From a virus, in IMG/VR virus record IMGVR_UViG_3300009537_000017, positions 1-51,776 of that record: 51,776 nucleotides of DNA. One strand, given 5' to 3'. Of this stretch, positions 50,100-51,776 are shown piece after piece. The stretch's first letter is position 1; every line of letters starts with the position of its first letter. Made by a program: the position numbers and the translations under genes. The notes below the pieces were generated by a model. It had not been told where the DNA came from. It made no database searches and worked only from the letters and a program-made list of their open reading frames with translations.

Positions 50100-50819
50100 A
50101 TGGCGAGAGATTTTAATTCATATTTAAGAATGCTTTTATCATTACTGCCTAAGGGCAAGGCTTGGCAAGATGATGGCGTAATGAAAGAAATATTAACAGG
50201 CGAGGCAGTAGAATTTGCAAGGGTTGATTCCAGAGTTGATGATTTATTGGTTGAAAGGGATACAAGGACAACCAGCGAATTAATATTAGAGCATGAAGAG
50301 GACTTTGGTCTACCAGATGATTGTTTAGAAATAGCAACTTTAACAATGGCTGAAAGGAGAGCGCAGCTCAATACGAAATTAAGGGCTTTAGGTTCGTTAC
50401 ATAAGCAATATTATATTAATTTAGGAGCTACGCTTGGGTATACAATTACTATAGATGAATTTACACCAGCATGGTGCGGGCTTGCGGTAGCGGGCGATCC
50501 CTGTGGCGATCAAGATAATCTATTTTATTGGCTGGTAAATGTGCATTATGATTTTATTAATCCATTTATAGATTACCCTGATTTGGAATGTTTATGTAAT
50601 AGGCTTCGGCCAGCCCATACAATTGCGTTATTTAGAATTTATGGCCCCGAATACGATAATGCTTTTAGTAACGCCTTTAACGCTATGCCGATTGCAGATT
50701 TAAGCATAGGCGCATTTGATAAAGGATTTGATAGAGCTTTTGATAAGTTTTATGGCGGCGCGTTTGAAAGAGAATCATTCAATAACGAATTTGATACTAT
50801 TTTTGGAAATGGAAATTAA
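50100..50819 (+). CDS. Baseplate protein (Mu gp48/DUF2313-like)
   Basis: 239 residues. LRMLLSLLPKGKAWQDDG, LEHEEDFGLPDDCLE and MAERRAQLNTKLRALGSLHKQYYINLGATLGYTITIDEF match the family. The C-terminus has an unusual F/D/N-rich repetitive tail (DNAFSNAFNAMPI; IGAFDKGFDRAFDKF). Confidence 0.88.
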   Translation: MARDFNSYLRMLLSLLPKGKAWQDDGVMKEILTGEAVEFARVDSRVDDLLVERDTRTTSELILEHEEDFGLPDDCLEIATLTMAERRAQLNTKLRALGSLHKQYYINLGATLGYTITIDEFTPAWCGLAVAGDPCGDQDNLFYWLVNVHYDFINPFIDYPDLECLCNRLRPAHTIALFRIYGPEYDNAFSNAFNAMPIADLSIGAFDKGFDRAFDKFYGGAFERESFNNEFDTIFGNGN

Positions 50820-50840
50820 AATTAAAGGAGGGTATTAATC

Positions 50841-51413
50841 ATGGCAGATACACAAAGAACACGGGCAGCAATCTTGGCATTGCTTGCAGACAATGTAACA
50901 GGTAATATTAGCGCACAGGACTTAAGAGATTTTGTAGTAACAGTAATGGAAGCGGATTTTGTCAACCCAGGTGATTTTTGGGCACAGCCTAAACCAGCGT
51001 TTATAACAAATGACAAAACAATTAGAGGCTGGATTGATTACAGCCAGATTATTTTAAGCGATATTAGTTTTGGCAGAATCGCTTATTTAGGCGCAAGTGG
51101 ATGGGCTCCTGCTTCATTACTTACAAGCGGACAGAACCAGATTTTAGGTGTTGCAGGCAATAGCTATACAGCGGGCGAATCACAGGCACAAATGTTAAGA
51201 AAAGGATTAATATATGATTCTGGTTTATCAGCCAGATTTAGTGGCCAGATTGGAAAGTTTGTATATTTACAGAGCGGTTCGGCTTATGGAAGTATCAGTG
51301 TACAATTACAGACAAGCGTTAAGGTTGTAGGATATGTTGAGCTAAGCGCAATCGGAGACGCAACATCAGGTAAGTGGAGGTTTGACCCAGAGTGGTCGGT
51401 GAAAGGAGTCTAA
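50841..51413 (+). CDS. Tail-fibre-associated structural protein
   Basis: 190 residues, AAAGGAGGG site. N-terminal helical RTRAAILALLADNVTGNISAQDLRDFVVTVME, then a beta domain (FGRIAYLGASGWAPASLLTSGQNQILGVAG; GQIGKFVYLQSGSAYG). Located between the last baseplate gene and the fibre, so a fibre adaptor or decoration subunit is likely. Confidence 0.65.
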   Translation: MADTQRTRAAILALLADNVTGNISAQDLRDFVVTVMEADFVNPGDFWAQPKPAFITNDKTIRGWIDYSQIILSDISFGRIAYLGASGWAPASLLTSGQNQILGVAGNSYTAGESQAQMLRKGLIYDSGLSARFSGQIGKFVYLQSGSAYGSISVQLQTSVKVVGYVELSAIGDATSGKWRFDPEWSVKGV

Positions 51414-51416
51414 TAT

Positions 51417-51776
51417 ATGGATAGGATAACAGGGCAGAATTATATTATAGTAGATGGTAAGAGGCAATTTACAAACGGCCCGCCAGCTACTACTATTCCA
51501 GCCGATTTCCTTAATGCGGTGCAAGAGGAGATTATGACAGTTATAGCAGCGGCAGGTATCACTCCGAATGGTTCTGTATATACCCAGTTGCTTGATGCTA
51601 TAAACTATTTAATTACTTTACAGGTCGGCGGCGGGAAAGGTTACTTCGGAGGAGGATATACAGGAACCTATTCCAGTGAAATTGACGGTATTCAATTCAG
51701 TGATGAGAGTGCAATTAATCCAGCAGCAACATTATCAGTGGCAAGAAGAGATTTAGCAGGAGTCAATTCCAGCACC
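51417..51776 (+). CDS. Kelch-repeat tail fibre, N-terminal part (continues at base 2)
   Basis: Open to the right edge. The first 75 residues resemble Mu-like fibre N-termini (ITGQNYIIVDGKRQFTNGPP, IPADFLNAVQEEIMTVIAAAG, QLLDAINYLI). From residue 78 the kelch-like repeat starts (GYFGGGYTGTYSSEIDGIQF). The frame is the same as that at base 2, so both parts form one gene if the ends join. Confidence 0.8.
   Translation, partial: MDRITGQNYIIVDGKRQFTNGPPATTIPADFLNAVQEEIMTVIAAAGITPNGSVYTQLLDAINYLITLQVGGGKGYFGGGYTGTYSSEIDGIQFSDESAINPAATLSVARRDLAGVNSST
51695..51776 (+). repeat. 82-bp terminal overlap with bases 1-82
   Basis: The last 82 bases equal the first 82 exactly. Because they lie wholly inside the 141-bp fibre repeat, the identity supports circularity but cannot prove it. 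If real, the unique length is 51,694 bp or longer. Confidence 0.9.

Noticed and set aside
1-51776. Phage integrase, transposase of Mu type, or partition system
   Set aside because: No tyrosine or serine recombinase, MuA/MuB or ParA was recognised; the ParB-like domain belongs to a methylase fusion.
1-51776. tRNA genes
   Set aside because: No T-loop plus acceptor-stem arrangement was found by eye; a covariance search would be needed to exclude degenerate ones.

Overview
This window looks like one essentially complete genome (about 51.7 kb, AT-rich) of a tailed dsDNA phage. It has an HK97-type head (portal, MuF-like protein, protease, major capsid) and a Mu-like contractile tail (sheath, tube, gp41/gp42-type chaperone pair, tape measure, gpN, gpP, gp45-gp48 baseplate). 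The first 82 bases equal the last 82 bases. A kelch-repeat tail fibre begins at 51417 and runs off the right end; its in-frame C-terminal part is at the left end (to 514). The sequence is therefore probably circular or circularly permuted, cut inside the fibre repeats. The host is not identifiable from sequence alone. A lipobox lipoprotein, M15 endolysin and spanin-like proteins suggest a Gram-negative host, and the Maf-like transferase suggests a flagellated one. Layout: (1) 1-1143, end of the late operon: fibre C-terminus and a coiled-coil protein, closed by a terminator at 1181-1217. (2) 10459-1217, the only leftward operon. A small HTH regulator, apparently on a leaderless message, is followed by a near-complete nonulosonic (pseudaminic/legionaminic-type) acid pathway: NeuA/SpsF-like cytidylyltransferase, Gfo/Idh oxidoreductase, PseC-like aminotransferase, NeuB/PseI-like synthase, PseB-like dehydratase, GNAT acetyltransferase, and a Maf/DUF115 glycosyltransferase with a TPR tail. 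(3) 10460-10683, a divergent control region with near-consensus promoters on both strands. (4) 10684-13973, rightward early genes: small zinc-finger and membrane proteins, a VRR-NUC nuclease, and a candidate structured RNA. (5) 14005-16652, a foreign-looking block with three integron attC-like sites bounding two apparent gene cassettes (MT-A70 methyltransferase; TnpB), followed by a GC-rich methyltransferase. (6) 16649-24707, recombination and replication: Bet/RecT, a PD-(D/E)XK-like exonuclease with an odd motif order, DNA methyltransferases, an initiator gene carrying 11-bp iterons (likely origin), a loader-like protein, a ParB-methylase fusion and a radical SAM protein. (7) 24697 to the end, late region: a strong promoter followed at once by a terminator (PR'-tR'-like), terminase, lysis genes, fibre-like proteins, head, then tail. 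The most notable observations are the integron-type cassettes inside a phage, whose cassette ends are complementary exactly as expected for excisable circles, and the sugar-acid/glycosyltransferase operon placed under the regulator promoter, which suggests surface modification of the host (lysogenic or carrier-state conversion). No integrase, tRNA or CRISPR array was seen.
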